From Acidobacteriota bacterium (GTDB lineage Bacteria; Acidobacteriota; Terriglobia; Terriglobales; Acidobacteriaceae), in NCBI GenBank assembly GCA_021781795.1, contig JAJXWA010000010.1, positions 720 through 64,719 on the forward strand: DNA of 64,000 nucleotides. The letters are read 5' to 3'. Below the pieces are notes generated by a model, which saw only the letters and a list, made by a program, of their open reading frames with translations, was not told the DNA's origin and made no database searches. Position numbers and translations under genes: made by a program. Positions 8,745 to 17,943 of this stretch are shown in pieces. Each line of letters opens with the position of its first letter. Within the stretch, counting starts at the first letter, position 1.

Positions 8745-10109
8745 GTGAGCGGATTGGATCGGCGGAGTTTTTTGAAGGCGGCGGGAGCGGCATCGATGAG
8801 CACGGTGATTGCGCCGCGGCTGCACGCGCTGGCGGTGGAGGAAGAGCCGGCGCGGGTGCTGAGCGCGAATGATGCGATTCAGATTGCGCTGATCGGCGCG
8901 GGCGGCCAGGGACAGGGCGATACGAAGACGGCCGTGCAGGTGCCGGGCGTGAAGCTGGTGGCGGTGGCGGACTGCTACAACGGCCGGCTGGAGCGCAGCA
9001 AGGAGCTGTGGGGCAAGGATATTTTTACAACGCGCGATTACCGGGAGATTCTGGCGCGCAAGGATGTGGATGCGGTGATTATCGGCACGCCGGACCACTG
9101 GCACAAGCAGGCCAGCGTGGACGCGATGAAGGCGGGCAAGGATGTGTACTGCGAGAAGCCGATGATTCACCTCTACAGCGACGGGCCGGAGATGATTGAG
9201 GCGTCGCGCGCGACGGGAAGGATCTTGCAGATTGGCAGCCAGCGGGTGAGCTCGGTGCTGTATGCGAAGGCGAAAGAACTGCTGGAGCAGGGCGCGATTG
9301 GCAAGCTGAACATGGTGACGGCGCAATGGGACCGCAATTCGGCGATTGGCGCGTGGGACTACACGGTGCCGCCGGATGCCTCGACGGAGACGTGCGACTG
9401 GGAGCGGTTTCTGGGCACTGCGCCGCAGATTCCGTTTAACGCGGAGCAGTTTTTCCAGTGGCGCAAGTGGAAGGCGTATGGGAGCGGCGTGGCGGGCGAT
9501 CTGTTTGTGCACCTGTTCAGCGGGACGCATTTCATCACGGGATCGCATGGACCGACGCGCGGGATGGCGACGGGCGGACTGCGCTTTTGGAACGACGGGC
9601 GCAATGTGCCGGATGTGATGCTTGGGCTGTTTGATTATCGCGAGGGATTCAACCTGAGCCTGCGGGTGAACTTTGTGGACGGCGGGCAGGAGAGTGAAGG
9701 CCTTGTGTTTACGGGCTCGGAAGGCACGATGGAGATTGGTTGGGGCGCGGTGACGGTGAGCCGTGTGCCGCGCGAGACGGAGCCGGGGCTGACGGTGGAG
9801 ACATTCCCTGAGGCGATGCAGAAGGAGATTGAGACGGCGTACCGGGCGAAATATCCGCGGAAGCATTTTGAAGGCGCGCCGCCGGTGGGATTTGAAAAGT
9901 ATGTGGCGCCTGCGGGCTACAGCGACAGCTATGACCACTTCAGGAACTTCTTTGCGTCGGTGCGGTCGCGGAAGCCGGTGGTGGAGGATGCGGTGTTTGG
10001 GTATCGCGCGGCGGGTGCGGCGCTGTTGAGCAACCTGAGCTACGAGCGCGGGACGATTGTGCACTGGGATCCGGATGCGATGAAGCTGGTGGGAATTGAG
10101 GCCAGTTAG
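8745..10109 (+). CDS. Tat-exported Gfo/Idh/MocA-family oxidoreductase
   Basis: 454-residue NAD(P)-dependent oxidoreductase-like protein, probably acting on a sugar or inositol outside the cytoplasm. A GTG start at 8745 has GGAGGG 4 nt upstream; the in-frame GTG at 8727 lacks one. The N-terminus holds a twin-arginine signal, DRRSFLKAAGAAS. The mature part has the Rossmann motif IGAGGQGQGD, DHWHKQASVDAMKAGK, and the family signature CEKPMIH carrying the catalytic Lys. A DUF-type C-terminal half with a GTMEIGW strand follows. Tat-targeted members are abundant in Acidobacteria and Planctomycetes and are usually linked to glycan degradation. The endonuclease gene follows after 9 bp. Confidence 0.9.
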   Translation: MSGLDRRSFLKAAGAASMSTVIAPRLHALAVEEEPARVLSANDAIQIALIGAGGQGQGDTKTAVQVPGVKLVAVADCYNGRLERSKELWGKDIFTTRDYREILARKDVDAVIIGTPDHWHKQASVDAMKAGKDVYCEKPMIHLYSDGPEMIEASRATGRILQIGSQRVSSVLYAKAKELLEQGAIGKLNMVTAQWDRNSAIGAWDYTVPPDASTETCDWERFLGTAPQIPFNAEQFFQWRKWKAYGSGVAGDLFVHLFSGTHFITGSHGPTRGMATGGLRFWNDGRNVPDVMLGLFDYREGFNLSLRVNFVDGGQESEGLVFTGSEGTMEIGWGAVTVSRVPRETEPGLTVETFPEAMQKEIETAYRAKYPRKHFEGAPPVGFEKYVAPAGYSDSYDHFRNFFASVRSRKPVVEDAVFGYRAAGAALLSNLSYERGTIVHWDPDAMKLVGIEAS

Positions 10110-10118
10110 ACTATCGGA

Positions 10119-10973
10119 ATGACGAAGCGAATCGGGATTCATCTTGGAACGGCGGGTGGCGCGTCGCGCGCCGTGGAGCGGGCGCGGGAGATCGGCGCGA
10201 GTACACTGCAGATTTTTTCGGCGAGCCCGCGGATGTGGCGCGCGCCAAAGGTGGACCCGAAAGAAGCGGCGCGCATGAAGGAGATGCGCGCGAAGCTGGA
10301 CGTGGGGCCGCTGGTGATTCACACGAGTTACCTGGTGAATGTGTGCAGCCAGTCGGACGATGTGCGGACGAAGAGCATCGCAGCGTTTCGTGGAGAGATT
10401 GAGCGCGCGCTGACGTTTGGCGCTGAGTACCTGGTGCTGCATCCCGGCTCGTGGAAGGGACTGACGCGCGATGAAGGACTGCGGCTGGCGGCGGAGTCGA
10501 TTGAGCGCGCGATCGATGGGCTGGCGTGGCAGGGCACGCCGTTTCACATTCTGATTGAGAATACGGCGGGGGCGGAGTTCAGTCTGGGCGGCAGCTTTGA
10601 GCAGGTGGCGGAGCTGGTGGCGCGGCTGCGGGCTCACGCGCCGGTGGCGGTGTGCCTGGATACGTGCCACACGCATGTGGCGGGCTATGACCTGGTGAGC
10701 GAGGCCGGTTACAAGGAGACGATGCGGCAGGTGGCGGCGACGGTGGGATATGAGTCGGTGCGTGTGTGGCACTGCAACGACGCCAAGGCGGAGCGCGGCT
10801 CGAAGCTGGATCGGCATGAGCACATTGGGCAGGGCACGATGGGCGTGGAGCCGTTTGAGCGGCTGCTGCACGATAAGCATTTTGCGCACTGCGCGTTCAT
10901 CGCGGAGACGCCAATCGATGAACCGGGCGATGACGAGCGAAATGTGCGGGTGCTGAAGAGCCTGGCGGGATAG
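10119..10973 (+). CDS. nfo: Endonuclease IV (AP endonuclease)
   Basis: 284-residue TIM-barrel Zn enzyme that cuts DNA 5' to abasic sites in base-excision repair. Family hallmarks in order: IGIHLGTAGG at the N-terminus, STLQIFSASPRMW, VIHTSYLVN, VLHPGSWKG, ILIENTAGAEFSLG, CLDTCHTHVAGYD, WHCNDAKAERGSKLDRHEHIG and AETPID. These supply the three-zinc His/Glu/Asp ligands. Length matches Nfo. It starts 9 bp after the Gfo/Idh/MocA gene and could be read from that transcript, although the functions are unrelated. It is convergent with the ABC exporter gene, 6 bp apart. Confidence 0.96.
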   Translation: MTKRIGIHLGTAGGASRAVERAREIGASTLQIFSASPRMWRAPKVDPKEAARMKEMRAKLDVGPLVIHTSYLVNVCSQSDDVRTKSIAAFRGEIERALTFGAEYLVLHPGSWKGLTRDEGLRLAAESIERAIDGLAWQGTPFHILIENTAGAEFSLGGSFEQVAELVARLRAHAPVAVCLDTCHTHVAGYDLVSEAGYKETMRQVAATVGYESVRVWHCNDAKAERGSKLDRHEHIGQGTMGVEPFERLLHDKHFAHCAFIAETPIDEPGDDERNVRVLKSLAG

Positions 10974-10979
10974 GAATCG

Positions 10980-12992
10980 CTAGACAGCGGGTGCAACGGA
11001 AGGCGTCAGCGCGGGTGCGGCGCCGAGTTCCTGATCCTTGTACTGCAACTGATAGAGCTTCCAGTAGAGGCCGCGGTGGGCGAGAAGTTCCTGGTGGCTG
11101 CCCATCTCGCGGAGCTGGCCCTTGTGCATGACGAGGATGGCGTCTGCGCGCTGCACGGTGGAGAGACGGTGTGCGATGAGAACGCTGGTGCGGCCTTCGA
11201 CCATGCGCTCTAGTGCGCCGCGGATGCGCAACTCGGTGTCGGTATCGACGCTGGAGGTGGCCTCATCGAGGATGAGGATGCGCGGGTTGAAGGCGAGAGC
11301 GCGCGCAAAGTTGATGAGCTGCTTCTGGCCGGTGGAGAGCGAGTTGCCGCGCTCGAGCACGGGCTCGTTGAACCCACCAGGAAGTCTCTCGATGAAGTCG
11401 AGGACGTTGACGTCGCGCGCGGCGCTGCGCAGATGGGCGTCGGTGATGGCGTCATTGCCGAAGCGGATGTTTTCCGCGATGGTGCCGGTGAAGAGGAACG
11501 GGTCCTGGAGGACGACGGCGAAGTGGCGGCGGAGTTCGTTGAGGTCATGCTCGCGGAGATCGATGCCGTCAATGAGAATCTGGCCGGCGGTGACCTCGTA
11601 GAAGCGCATCATGAGGCTGGTGAGGGTGGTCTTTCCGGCGCCGGTGTGGCCGACGATGGCGACGGTCTGGCCAGGCTCCAGCGTGAAGCTGACGTCCTTG
11701 AGAATCCACTCGATGTCCTGGAGCGAGGCGAGCTCGGCGGCGGTGGCGCTGGACTGCGCGGCGCGCTCGACGGCGGCCTGCTGCTCAGGGGTGAGCCGCT
11801 GGTAGGTGAACCAGACGCGGCGAAACTCGATGCGGTTGGAGCCGTCGCCGGTGCGGGGATGGGCGGGGCTGACGATTTCGGGCTGGGTGTCGAGGAGCTT
11901 GAAGATGCGCTCGCAGGCGGCCATGGCGGCTTGCAGGATGTTGTACTTGTCGCTGAGGTCCTGAATCGGTCGCCAGAAGCGTTGCGAGTACTGGATGAAC
12001 ATGGCGAGGATGCCGATGGTGACGGTGCCATGCGCAATCACGCTGAAGCCTCCGCGCCAGAGGACAAGGGCGATGGCGATGGTGGAGAGCAGTTCAACGG
12101 CGGGGTAGTAGAGCGCGTAGGCAAAGATGGTGTCTTTGAAGGCGATCATGTGCTGCCGGTTGACGGCCTCGAAATCGCGAAAGGCGCGCTCTTCGCGATT
12201 GAAGAGCTGCACCACGCTCATGCCGCTGACGTGCTCCTGCGTGAAGCTGTTGATGCGGGCGATGGCGGCGCGGACGCGGCGGTAGCTCTCGCGCACGGAG
12301 TTGCGGAAGAGACGCGTGACGATGAGGATGATGGGCAGTACGGAGAAGGCGATGAGGGCCAGCCACCAGTTGATGGTGAGCATGACGATGGCCATGATGG
12401 TGAGATTGAAGAAGTCGTCTACGATGGCGAGAATGCCGGCCGTGAACATGTCGTTGATGGCGTCCACGTCGGAGGTGATGCGGGTGACGAGGCGGCCGAC
12501 CGCGTTCTGATCGAAGAAGGCGACATGCATGCGCTGCATGTGGCGGAAGATGTCTCGGCGCAGATCGAACATAATTTTCTGGCCAGTCCACTGCATGAGG
12601 TAGGTCTGAATGAACTCGAAGAGGTAGGAGAGAAGAAGCGCCGCGGTGTAGATAGCGGCGAGCACGGTGACGCCGCGAATGGGGTCGAGCGGCAGGCGGC
12701 GGGTGAGCCAGTTGGTGGCGGGGCTGTGATTGCCGGTGAGGTAGCGATCGAGCGCGACTTTGACGAGGTACGGACCGGCGACGTCGCTGAGCGATTTGAG
12801 CGAGACGGAGATGGACGAGATAGTTGCCTGCAGCCAGTAGGGGCGCAGATAGCGGCCAAGACGACGGATGAGACGGGAGTCGTAAACTTTGCCGACCGAG
12901 TCGTCATCGGCCTTGCGCACAGGCTGTGGCGCGGCGGTGGTCTGCGAGGCGTTGGTGGACTGCCGGGGATCTTTTTGCGCTGCTTCGGCCAT
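10980..12992 (-). CDS. ABC exporter, fused permease and ATPase (MsbA/YheH type)
   Basis: 670-residue half-transporter that should dimerise in the inner membrane and export a hydrophobic compound. The ATG at 12992 starts a 60-residue Ala/Gln/Asp-rich cytoplasmic extension. Six TM helices follow (about residues 75-370), including the DVAGPYLVKVALDRYL and MQWTGQKIMFDLRRDIF segments typical of type IV exporters. The ATPase domain has Walker A GHTGAGKTT near 448, signature LSTGQKQL near 551, Walker B ILILDEATSSVD near 575 and the H-loop AHRLSTVQ. An insert at about 415-435 (Gln/Ala-rich, before the nucleotide domain) is longer than in MsbA. The substrate is unknown; lipid or drug export is the default for the family. 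Confidence 0.92.
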   Translation of the reverse strand: MAEAAQKDPRQSTNASQTTAAPQPVRKADDDSVGKVYDSRLIRRLGRYLRPYWLQATISSISVSLKSLSDVAGPYLVKVALDRYLTGNHSPATNWLTRRLPLDPIRGVTVLAAIYTAALLLSYLFEFIQTYLMQWTGQKIMFDLRRDIFRHMQRMHVAFFDQNAVGRLVTRITSDVDAINDMFTAGILAIVDDFFNLTIMAIVMLTINWWLALIAFSVLPIILIVTRLFRNSVRESYRRVRAAIARINSFTQEHVSGMSVVQLFNREERAFRDFEAVNRQHMIAFKDTIFAYALYYPAVELLSTIAIALVLWRGGFSVIAHGTVTIGILAMFIQYSQRFWRPIQDLSDKYNILQAAMAACERIFKLLDTQPEIVSPAHPRTGDGSNRIEFRRVWFTYQRLTPEQQAAVERAAQSSATAAELASLQDIEWILKDVSFTLEPGQTVAIVGHTGAGKTTLTSLMMRFYEVTAGQILIDGIDLREHDLNELRRHFAVVLQDPFLFTGTIAENIRFGNDAITDAHLRSAARDVNVLDFIERLPGGFNEPVLERGNSLSTGQKQLINFARALAFNPRILILDEATSSVDTDTELRIRGALERMVEGRTSVLIAHRLSTVQRADAILVMHKGQLREMGSHQELLAHRGLYWKLYQLQYKDQELGAAPALTPSVAPAV

Positions 12993-13208
12993 CGGTCGAA
13001 TGGGCTCTCTCTTTGTATTGTACGGGGCGGGTTGTTGATTGGATGCGCAGGAGACTGGAGCGGTGGCAAAAGGATGCGTGACCGATTGACAAGGCGGGGC
13101 GCGAATGTGAGAACGTAGCAAGTGTCCGGAGCGCGAGGACAAGCCAGCCAGTCCGGTTTTCCGCGGGAGCAGACCTGCGACGAGCAGCTCCGGGAAAGGT
13201 GGATCCAG

Positions 13209-14288
13209 ATGAAGAGGGCTGTGGTTCTTGCAGCGGCAATGATGTGTTTTTCGACCGTTCTGGCGCAGGCGGATATCGTGGTTCTGCGCGACGGGAAGAG
13301 CTATTCCGGCACGTACACGGGTGAGCCGGGCGGCAATCTCACGTTCAAGGACAACCAGGGCATCCAGTACACGTTTCCGATGACGGACGTGCAGACGGTG
13401 GTGTTTTCGAACCTGTCCGACAACGTTTCGCTGCGCAACGGGCAGATGTACACCGGGCAGTGGGTTGGGGTTACGCGGATTTCGTTCCGCGGATCGAATG
13501 GGATTGCCTATGTCTTTCCAATCCGTGATGTTTCGTCCCTGGTGCTGACGCATCATGCCTCGCAGAGCGGGGCGGCGGCGGGCGCGGCTGCGCCGGCATA
13601 TCAGCAGGCACCACAGCAGTATGGCGCGCAGGCGGCGGGCTCAATGGGGCAAGGCAACGTGCCGCCGGCACCGAGTGGCTACACGGGACAGGTTCCGATG
13701 GGCGGTGCACCGATGCAGTATGCACAGACTTCGGCAGGGCCCGGAGCCGTGACACAGTCGATCGTGATTCCGCAGGGGACGCAGATTTCGGTGCGGACCG
13801 ATGAGACGATCGACAGCACGAAAAATTCACTGGGCAAGCTGTACGCGGCGAAGATCCAGCAGGATGTGGTGGACAGCACGGGAGCGGTGGGGATTCCCGC
13901 AGGCACGCCGGCGATGCTGCAGGTGGTGGATATGAATCAGGGCGCAACACAGACCGGCGCTACGAGCAGCAAGAACCTGGCGCTGGATTTGTATTCGGTG
14001 ACCTTGAACGGCCGGGAGTACCGCGTGGACAGCTCGTCCGTGGCGGAAAATGGGTCGGCTGGATTTGGGCTGAACAAGCGGACGGCTGAGTACACGGGCG
14101 GCGGCGCGGGCCTGGGTGCGGTGATGGGCGCGATCTTCGGCGGAGGCAAGGGCGCGGGGATTGGCACACTGGCCGGTGGCGCTCTGGGTGGCCTGACGCA
14201 GTACATGACGCGTGGCAAGCAGGTGACAGTGCCGGCGGAGTCCACACTGAGCTTCCAGGTAGACCAGACCCTGGTGATGCATCCCTGA
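13209..14288 (+). CDS. Secreted protein with duplicated beta-module and glycine-zipper C-terminus
   Basis: 359-residue exported protein of unknown function. The ATG at 13209 has AAAGGTGG upstream and gives a signal peptide (residues 1-21, cleavage after VLAQA). Residues 25-67 and 74-114 are two copies of one module: LRDGKSYSGTY / LRNGQMYTGQW, then a NQGIQYTFPMTDV / SNGIAYVFPIRDV strand pair. A Pro/Gln/Ala-rich linker covers 118-180. A conserved domain beginning IPQGTQISVRTDETIDS follows. The C-terminus carries a glycine-rich membrane-inserting stretch (about 300-345) with repeated GGG, GAG and GTLAGG. An envelope or outer-membrane-associated role is likely, but nothing identifies a reaction. 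Codon use resembles its neighbours. Confidence 0.75.
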   Translation: MKRAVVLAAAMMCFSTVLAQADIVVLRDGKSYSGTYTGEPGGNLTFKDNQGIQYTFPMTDVQTVVFSNLSDNVSLRNGQMYTGQWVGVTRISFRGSNGIAYVFPIRDVSSLVLTHHASQSGAAAGAAAPAYQQAPQQYGAQAAGSMGQGNVPPAPSGYTGQVPMGGAPMQYAQTSAGPGAVTQSIVIPQGTQISVRTDETIDSTKNSLGKLYAAKIQQDVVDSTGAVGIPAGTPAMLQVVDMNQGATQTGATSSKNLALDLYSVTLNGREYRVDSSSVAENGSAGFGLNKRTAEYTGGGAGLGAVMGAIFGGGKGAGIGTLAGGALGGLTQYMTRGKQVTVPAESTLSFQVDQTLVMHP

Positions 14289-14317
14289 AGCAAGAACCAA
14301 GATGGAAGTGAAGCAGC

Positions 14318-14344
14318 GCGGCGCGGGAGCTAATCCTGCGCCGC
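14318..14344 (+). terminator. Rho-independent-type hairpin
   Basis: An 11-bp stem (14318-14328 with 14334-14344, one G-T pair) around a GCTAA loop lies 29 bp after the stop of the duplicated-module gene. On the plus strand it is followed by ATTCATTTT. It lies between convergent genes and could stop both transcripts. Confidence 0.65.
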
Positions 14345-14352
14345 ATTCATTT

Positions 14353-14547
14353 TCAGGGCTGGTCGCTGAAAATGGCCTCGATTGTTGTGTCAAAGACGCG
14401 GGCTAGCTTGAATGCGAGCGGCAGACTGGGATCATACTTACCGGTTTCGATGGCATTGACGGATTGACGGGATATGCCGAGGCGCTCTGCGAGGTCAGCT
14501 TGCGACCAGTTGCGCTGGGCTCGAAGGACGCGGAGTTCATTTTTCAT
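14353..14547 (-). CDS. Small XRE-family transcriptional regulator
   Basis: 64-residue protein consisting almost wholly of a Cro/C1-type helix-turn-helix: WSQADLAERLGISRQSVNAIE at residues 18-38, then GKYDPSLPLAFKLARVF. This is the YgzD/YozG class of one-domain regulators, which are usually encoded with a small membrane protein and repress their own operon. Its ATG overlaps the stop of the preceding membrane-protein gene (ATGA), so the two are translationally coupled. A 13-bp palindrome upstream of the operon is a good operator candidate. The signal it senses is unknown. Confidence 0.9.
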   Translation of the reverse strand: MKNELRVLRAQRNWSQADLAERLGISRQSVNAIETGKYDPSLPLAFKLARVFDTTIEAIFSDQP

Positions 14548-14948
14548 TTGTAGTTCAACCTCACGATTCCATTGGCTGCGCCAGCCAGAACGCAGAAGAG
14601 AGGAAAGACGAGGTAGAGATCGAGATGCGGGGCCAGGGAGAACACCTCGAGGAAGCCCCAGGCCGTTGTAGCGGCGAGGGTCAGGCCTATCCCCCAGAGC
14701 AAAGCACGCACGAGCAAGGCTCGCTGAAATTCGTCCTGCTCTTCGGTCACGTAAAGGGCAACGACGCCGATTACGGCCATGATGGGAAGTGCAGGCAGGA
14801 TCGCGAGCAGGTAGGCGAGGAGTCCGGTCGGGTGATAACGGGGAAAGGCCCAGACGGCACCCACGAGGAAGATGACATAGAGCGTCATGGCAGTGAAGAA
14901 GCGCAGAATGTAACGGCGGATTGCAGGTGCGAGTTTCTTCTGAGGCAT
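14544..14948 (-). CDS. Small multi-pass membrane protein paired with the XRE regulator
   Basis: 134-residue inner-membrane protein with about four hydrophobic helices: residues 17-35, 42-66, 80-100 and 108-128. A charged loop, EEQDEFQRALLVRALLW, sits between helices two and three. The start at 14948 has AAGGAGA at 8-nt spacing. A QDEFQR loop of this kind is also seen in DUF2178-like and other small membrane proteins that are co-encoded with one-domain XRE regulators. The gene pair may act as a membrane sensor with its regulator. No enzymatic motif is visible. Confidence 0.75.
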   Translation of the reverse strand: MPQKKLAPAIRRYILRFFTAMTLYVIFLVGAVWAFPRYHPTGLLAYLLAILPALPIMAVIGVVALYVTEEQDEFQRALLVRALLWGIGLTLAATTAWGFLEVFSLAPHLDLYLVFPLFCVLAGAANGIVRLNYK

Positions 14949-14973
14949 ATCTAGTCTCCTTGATAAGATGACA

Positions 14974-14986
14974 AGTAAACTTTACT
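14974..14986. promoter_or_regulatory. Candidate operator palindrome
   Basis: AGTAAA-C-TTTACT is a perfect odd palindrome in an unusually AT-rich patch between the divergent membrane-protein/XRE operon and the P450 gene. Its inner end is 26 bp upstream of the start at 14948. A related half-site run (AAATTTAC) follows directly. The position fits autorepression by the small XRE protein; this is inference. Confidence 0.45.
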
Positions 14987-15117
14987 AAATTTACCTTGCG
15001 ATGTCAGGGATAGTTGACATTTTTATTTTCTGGGTTTGGCCACATGCAGATCCGCTCGCTTTTGAGACGATCAAGGCATCGTTCGACAGGACATCAAGGA
15101 TTCAATAGGCTCGAATT

Positions 15118-16560
15118 GTGGAAACGACGGAAATCGAAACACGCAGAGCGGCGAATCCTTCGGTAGGGCGCGGCAGGTATGTTTTTCCACCTGGGCTGCG
15201 GCTGAATCTGCCGTTTTATCTCTTTCATCGGTTTTTCAAGCCTGGGAATCCCATTTTGCTGTTTGAGCATTTGCGGCGATTCGGCAGGGCAGCGCACTAC
15301 CGGATTCTGTGGAGCCATGTGGTGCTGCTCAACGAGCCGGACGATATCCGCGAGGTGCTGATTGACAAGGCGTCATCGTTTGGCAAGGACCGGACCCAGA
15401 AGCGGATGAAGATCCTGCTTGGCGAAGGGCTGATTACTTCAGATGGTGCAACACATCGACGGGGACGGCGCATTGTGGCGCCTGCGTTTCACCGGCAGCG
15501 GATCCAACGGTACGCGGGGCAGATTGTGGATCTGGCTGCGGGAGTGAGCGGGGCGTGGCGGCCGGGCGAGACGATGGATATTGCCGCGGAGATGATGCGG
15601 CTGGCCTTGCAGATTACGGCAAGGACGCTTTTTGACACAGAGGTGACGGCGGAGATCCGGGAGATCAACGAGCAGGTGAACGCAATCATGGATCTCTACA
15701 ACTATCTGGTGGCGCTGCCGCGGGCCGAGTTGCTGCTCAAGACGCCTTTGCCTGGGATGCGGCGTTTCCGGCGGGCCAAGGCACGGCTGGATGCGGTGGT
15801 GGAAGCGATGATTGGTGCACGGCATGCGGAGGTGGCTGCGCATCTCGCGGCAGAGGACGAGCGCGGCGACCTGCTTTCGCTGCTGCTGGCGGCGCGCGAT
15901 GACGGAGCGGGCGGCGATGGACTGAAGCTGACCGACGAGGAGCTGCGCGACCAGGTGCTGACGCTTTTTCTTGCCGGATACGAGACGGTAGCCAACGCGC
16001 TGGCGTGGACGTGGATGCTGCTGGGGCAGAATCCCGCGGCGGAGGCTCGACTGCACGCGGAGCTGGATGCGGTGCTGGGTAGGCGTCTGCCCACGCTTGA
16101 GGACATGCCGCGGCTCGAGTACACGGCGATGGTGCTGTCCGAGTCGATGCGGCTGTATCCCCCGGCTTGGGCGATGGGGCGTGAGGTTCTGGAGGATGTT
16201 CGCATCGGGCCGTATGCGCTGCCCAAGGGAACGATGGTGTTCTTCAGCCAGTACATTGTGCAGCGGGACGCGCGGTGGTTTCCGGAGCCGGAGCGATTTG
16301 ACCCGGAGCGATTCACGGCGGAGGCGAAGGCAGGACGTCCGCGGTTTGCCTATTTTCCATTTGGCGGAGGCGGACGGCAGTGCATCGGTGAGTCATTTGC
16401 GTGGATGGAGGCGACGCTGGTGCTGGCGACTCTTGCGCAGCGCTGGCGGCTGGCGCTGGAGCCGGGTCAACGGATTGAGCCGCAACCAAAGATCACGCTG
16501 CGGCCGAAGAGCGGCATCCGGGTGCGGACTGTGGAGCGCACGGCGCGCCATATGCAATAG
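15118..16560 (+). CDS. Cytochrome P450
   Basis: 480-residue soluble haem-thiolate monooxygenase; it inserts oxygen into an unknown hydrophobic substrate using external redox partners, and none is encoded nearby. The start is GTG. The I-helix oxygen-activation motif is AGYET at residues 286-290. The K-helix ExxR is Glu342-Arg345. The haem loop is [11 protein letters not shown] with axial Cys422. Overall similarity in style ([17 protein letters not shown] near 120) points to the CYP102/CYP4-like or bacterial CYP1xx fatty-acid/terpene hydroxylase grade. holB starts 9 bp downstream. The upstream intergenic region is AT-rich and contains a TTGACA hexamer at 15013-15018 without a convincing -10. 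Confidence 0.95.
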   Translation: METTEIETRRAANPSVGRGRYVFPPGLRLNLPFYLFHRFFKPGNPILLFEHLRRFGRAAHYRILWSHVVLLNEPDDIREVLIDKASSFGKDRTQKRMKILLGEGLITSDGATHRRGRRIVAPAFHRQRIQRYAGQIVDLAAGVSGAWRPGETMDIAAEMMRLALQITARTLFDTEVTAEIREINEQVNAIMDLYNYLVALPRAELLLKTPLPGMRRFRRAKARLDAVVEAMIGARHAEVAAHLAAEDERGDLLSLLLAARDDGAGGDGLKLTDEELRDQVLTLFLAGYETVANALAWTWMLLGQNPAAEARLHAELDAVLGRRLPTLEDMPRLEYTAMVLSESMRLYPPAWAMGREVLEDVRIGPYALPKGTMVFFSQYIVQRDARWFPEPERFDPERFTAEAKAGRPRFAYFPFGGGGRQCIGESFAWMEATLVLATLAQRWRLALEPGQRIEPQPKITLRPKSGIRVRTVERTARHMQ

Positions 16561-16569
16561 ACTCGGATT

Positions 16570-17670
16570 GTGAGCTTCAAGGAGTTTCTGGGGAATGCGG
16601 CGACGGTGACGCGGCTGCGCGAGAGCGTGCGCGCAGGGCGGTTTCCGCAGGCACTGATTCTGGCGGGGCCAAAGGGCGCGGGCAAGTACACGCTGGCGTT
16701 GATGCTGGCGCGGGCGATGAACTGCCTGGAGCGGCCGGAGAGCGATGGGTTGCCGGATTATTGCGGACGGTGCGAGAACTGCGAGCGCATTGGCGAGGCG
16801 GCGAATCTGGAAGAGCGCGTGGCCGAGGCAGTGGAGGCGCGCGAGGAGATGCGGGATGCGGATAAGCGCGAGACGCGCATCCTGATCCAGACGCATCCGG
16901 ATGTGCTGATTGTGCCGCCGGACCCGCCGCAGCTCTTGATTAAGCTGGGACAGGTGCGGCAGGTGATTCATGCAGCGTATTATCGGCCGCCGGGGGAGGC
17001 ACGCCGCGCAATCACGATCTTTACCTCATCGGGATTCATGAAAGAAGCGGCGAACAGCCTGCTGAAGGTGCTCGAAGAGCCGCCTGCGAATACCTCACTG
17101 ATTTTGCTGACGGAGAATGCGCAGGAGCTGCTGCCGACGATTCGCTCGCGCGCGGTGATGCACCGGTTGGGCGCGCTGCCATCGGAGGAACTGGAAGCGC
17201 TGCTGGCGGAGCGGCGCAAAGATCTGAAGGCGCAGGAGCGGGCGCTGGTGGCGCGGTTGGCCGAGGGTGCTGTGGGGCGCGCGCTGACGCTTGATTTGAG
17301 CACATATCTGACGAGCCGGCAGGATGCGCTGGTGGTGCTGACGACGGCGCTGCGGGAGCCGGACTACTCGCAGCTCTTTCGCACGACGGAGACCTATCGC
17401 GCCGGCGCCGATGGGCAGGAGAAGACGCTGAACCTGCTGCGGGCTTTGGGAGCGCTTATCGAAGACCTGTTACTGACTCTTGCGGGCACGCCGCAGCTTG
17501 TGCGCAACGTGGACATGAAGGCTGAGCTGGAAAAGATGGCGCAGCTGGTGACGGTGGACTGGTTGGATGGAGCCGCGCGCGCACTGGGGCAAGTGGAACA
17601 GGGCATGCGGCGCAACCTGTTGCGTTCGCTCTCGTTGGATGCGATGGCGATGGGGCTGGCCGATCGCTGA
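16570..17670 (+). CDS. holB: DNA polymerase III delta-prime subunit
   Basis: 366-residue clamp-loader subunit that helps load the beta clamp during replication. GTG start at 16570. The N-terminal AAA+ domain has a Walker-A-like GPKGAGKYTLA (residues 33-43), then a four-Cys zinc module (Cys50, Cys63, Cys66, Cys69). SLLKVLEEPP and IRSRAV (sensor/arginine motif SRA) are strong delta-prime/DnaX-type signatures. An acidic insertion at about 78-105 (EERVAEAVEAREEMRDADK) between the zinc module and the next strand is longer than in E. coli HolB. It starts 9 bp after the P450 gene, presumably in one transcript. Confidence 0.92.
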   Translation: MSFKEFLGNAATVTRLRESVRAGRFPQALILAGPKGAGKYTLALMLARAMNCLERPESDGLPDYCGRCENCERIGEAANLEERVAEAVEAREEMRDADKRETRILIQTHPDVLIVPPDPPQLLIKLGQVRQVIHAAYYRPPGEARRAITIFTSSGFMKEAANSLLKVLEEPPANTSLILLTENAQELLPTIRSRAVMHRLGALPSEELEALLAERRKDLKAQERALVARLAEGAVGRALTLDLSTYLTSRQDALVVLTTALREPDYSQLFRTTETYRAGADGQEKTLNLLRALGALIEDLLLTLAGTPQLVRNVDMKAELEKMAQLVTVDWLDGAARALGQVEQGMRRNLLRSLSLDAMAMGLADR

Positions 17671-17943
17671 TCGGACGGAAGGGTGTCTGAGGCAACCTCG
17701 ACCCGGAGCCGGGCATCTCTTCGAGTACAATCTGGAACACGAATCCGGAAACTGAGAAGCCGTAGAAGGCAGACGAGAAGGCGCCCCTGCGCCCTGCTGG
17801 CGCATGCTTCCATGGAGAGTGGTAGAGGCCAGGAATCGGCAGGTTCGCGTGGCCGGTGTGAGGTGCTTCCCCTTTGCTGTACTTAGCGATTGCCTTTGTG
17901 CGTGATGCTCGATAAGCCGCAGTGGCCCGAGGAGGGCGATGAA

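Noticed and set aside
6519-10889. Two very long minus-strand ORFs (714 and 741 residues)
   Set aside because: Arg/His/Pro-rich shadows of the propeller-phosphoesterase, the oxidoreductase and nfo, all of which have strong family motifs on the plus strand.
17671-17943. SRP RNA or another structured RNA between holB and the Hfq-like gene
   Set aside because: The conserved SRP tetraloop region could not be found; only a TACAAT -10-like hexamer at 17726 is visible.
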